DNA of 64,000 bases, taken from positions 186,001 to 250,000 of the forward strand of contig NZ_JAFMVC010000001.1 of assembly GCF_025499605.1 (NCBI RefSeq), read 5' to 3'. A program made the position numbers and the translations under genes. Origin of the DNA: Carboxylicivirga litoralis. Its GTDB lineage: Bacteria; Bacteroidota; Bacteroidia; Bacteroidales; Marinilabiliaceae. Shown here one piece after another: positions 63,995 to 64,000 of the stretch; the stretch's first letter is position 1; the number at the start of each line of letters is the position of its first letter. The notes under the pieces were generated by a model. It saw only the letters and a program-made list of their open reading frames with translations. It was not told the DNA's origin and did not search any database.

Positions 63995-64000
63995 TTAACT

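Overview
The window looks like a chromosomal segment of a Bacteroidota species, probably from the Bacteroidales/Marinilabiliales side of the phylum, though the order cannot be fixed from sequence alone. Supporting signs are: several TAnnTTTG-type -7 boxes (two with a well-spaced -33 TTTG), Bacteroidota-restricted families (DUF4199, DUF4251, DUF3810, a lipoprotein-type LptC, a propeller-type sensor kinase), a dihydroorotase with the DDQVHFREPG signature, very weak Shine-Dalgarno sequences, and moderate to low GC. Most of the window is ordinary core genome.

Layout. 1-5 kb: an HxlR/AraC regulator pair divergent from a nitroreductase, a DUF985 cupin, a secreted SGNH hydrolase, and two AT-rich orphan secreted proteins bracketed by inverted repeats. 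4.9-7.8 kb: a polyprenol-phosphate sugar transferase, dihydroorotase and a lipoprotein. 7.9-13.8 kb: aspartokinase, fructose-bisphosphatase and Mfd. 13.8-22.5 kb: a receiver-PAS protein, then an envelope operon (coaX, outer-membrane protein, TPR protein, LptC, CorC-like protein, PpiD/SurA-like foldase) ending in a strong terminator. 22.6-27.5 kb: sulfur metabolism on the minus strand (cysK with an Rrf2 regulator, O-acetylhomoserine sulfhydrylase, outer-membrane barrel, cytochrome c, DUF302). 27.7-31.9 kb: pRiA4b-ORF3-like protein, miaA, Nudix; opposite strand: methyltransferase, glycosyltransferase, DUF4199.

32.0-32.7 kb is a dense RNA locus: one good promoter, the SRP RNA, then Thr, Tyr, Thr, Gly and Tyr tRNAs, with identical duplicate Thr and Tyr genes. 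Downstream lies a YrdC/Sua5-family protein and then an accessory patch (33.4-36.7 kb): a glycine-rich collagen-like protein, a divergent unknown protein, a small phage-type ORF, and the 3' part of a phage large terminase gene joined to the stop codon of a trkH gene. Two trkH genes in tandem follow. 40-48 kb holds assorted single genes, including adjacent LpxR-like and PagL-like lipid A deacylases. 48.3-58.7 kb holds a 1127-residue propeller sensor kinase without receiver or DNA-binding output, a NicO/UreH-like transporter, a zinc-ribbon Nudix protein, a coiled-coil protein, a GH2 beta-galactosidase and a YfcC transporter.

The least explained part is 58.7-64 kb: a REP-like patch, an unrecognised helical protein, a diverged tandem array with an exact 21-base period (59796-60047), a two-helix membrane protein, and a large LRR-Roc-COR (ROCO) protein with three evenly spaced 8-base half-sites upstream. 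The 21-base array is the strongest unexplained signal in the window.
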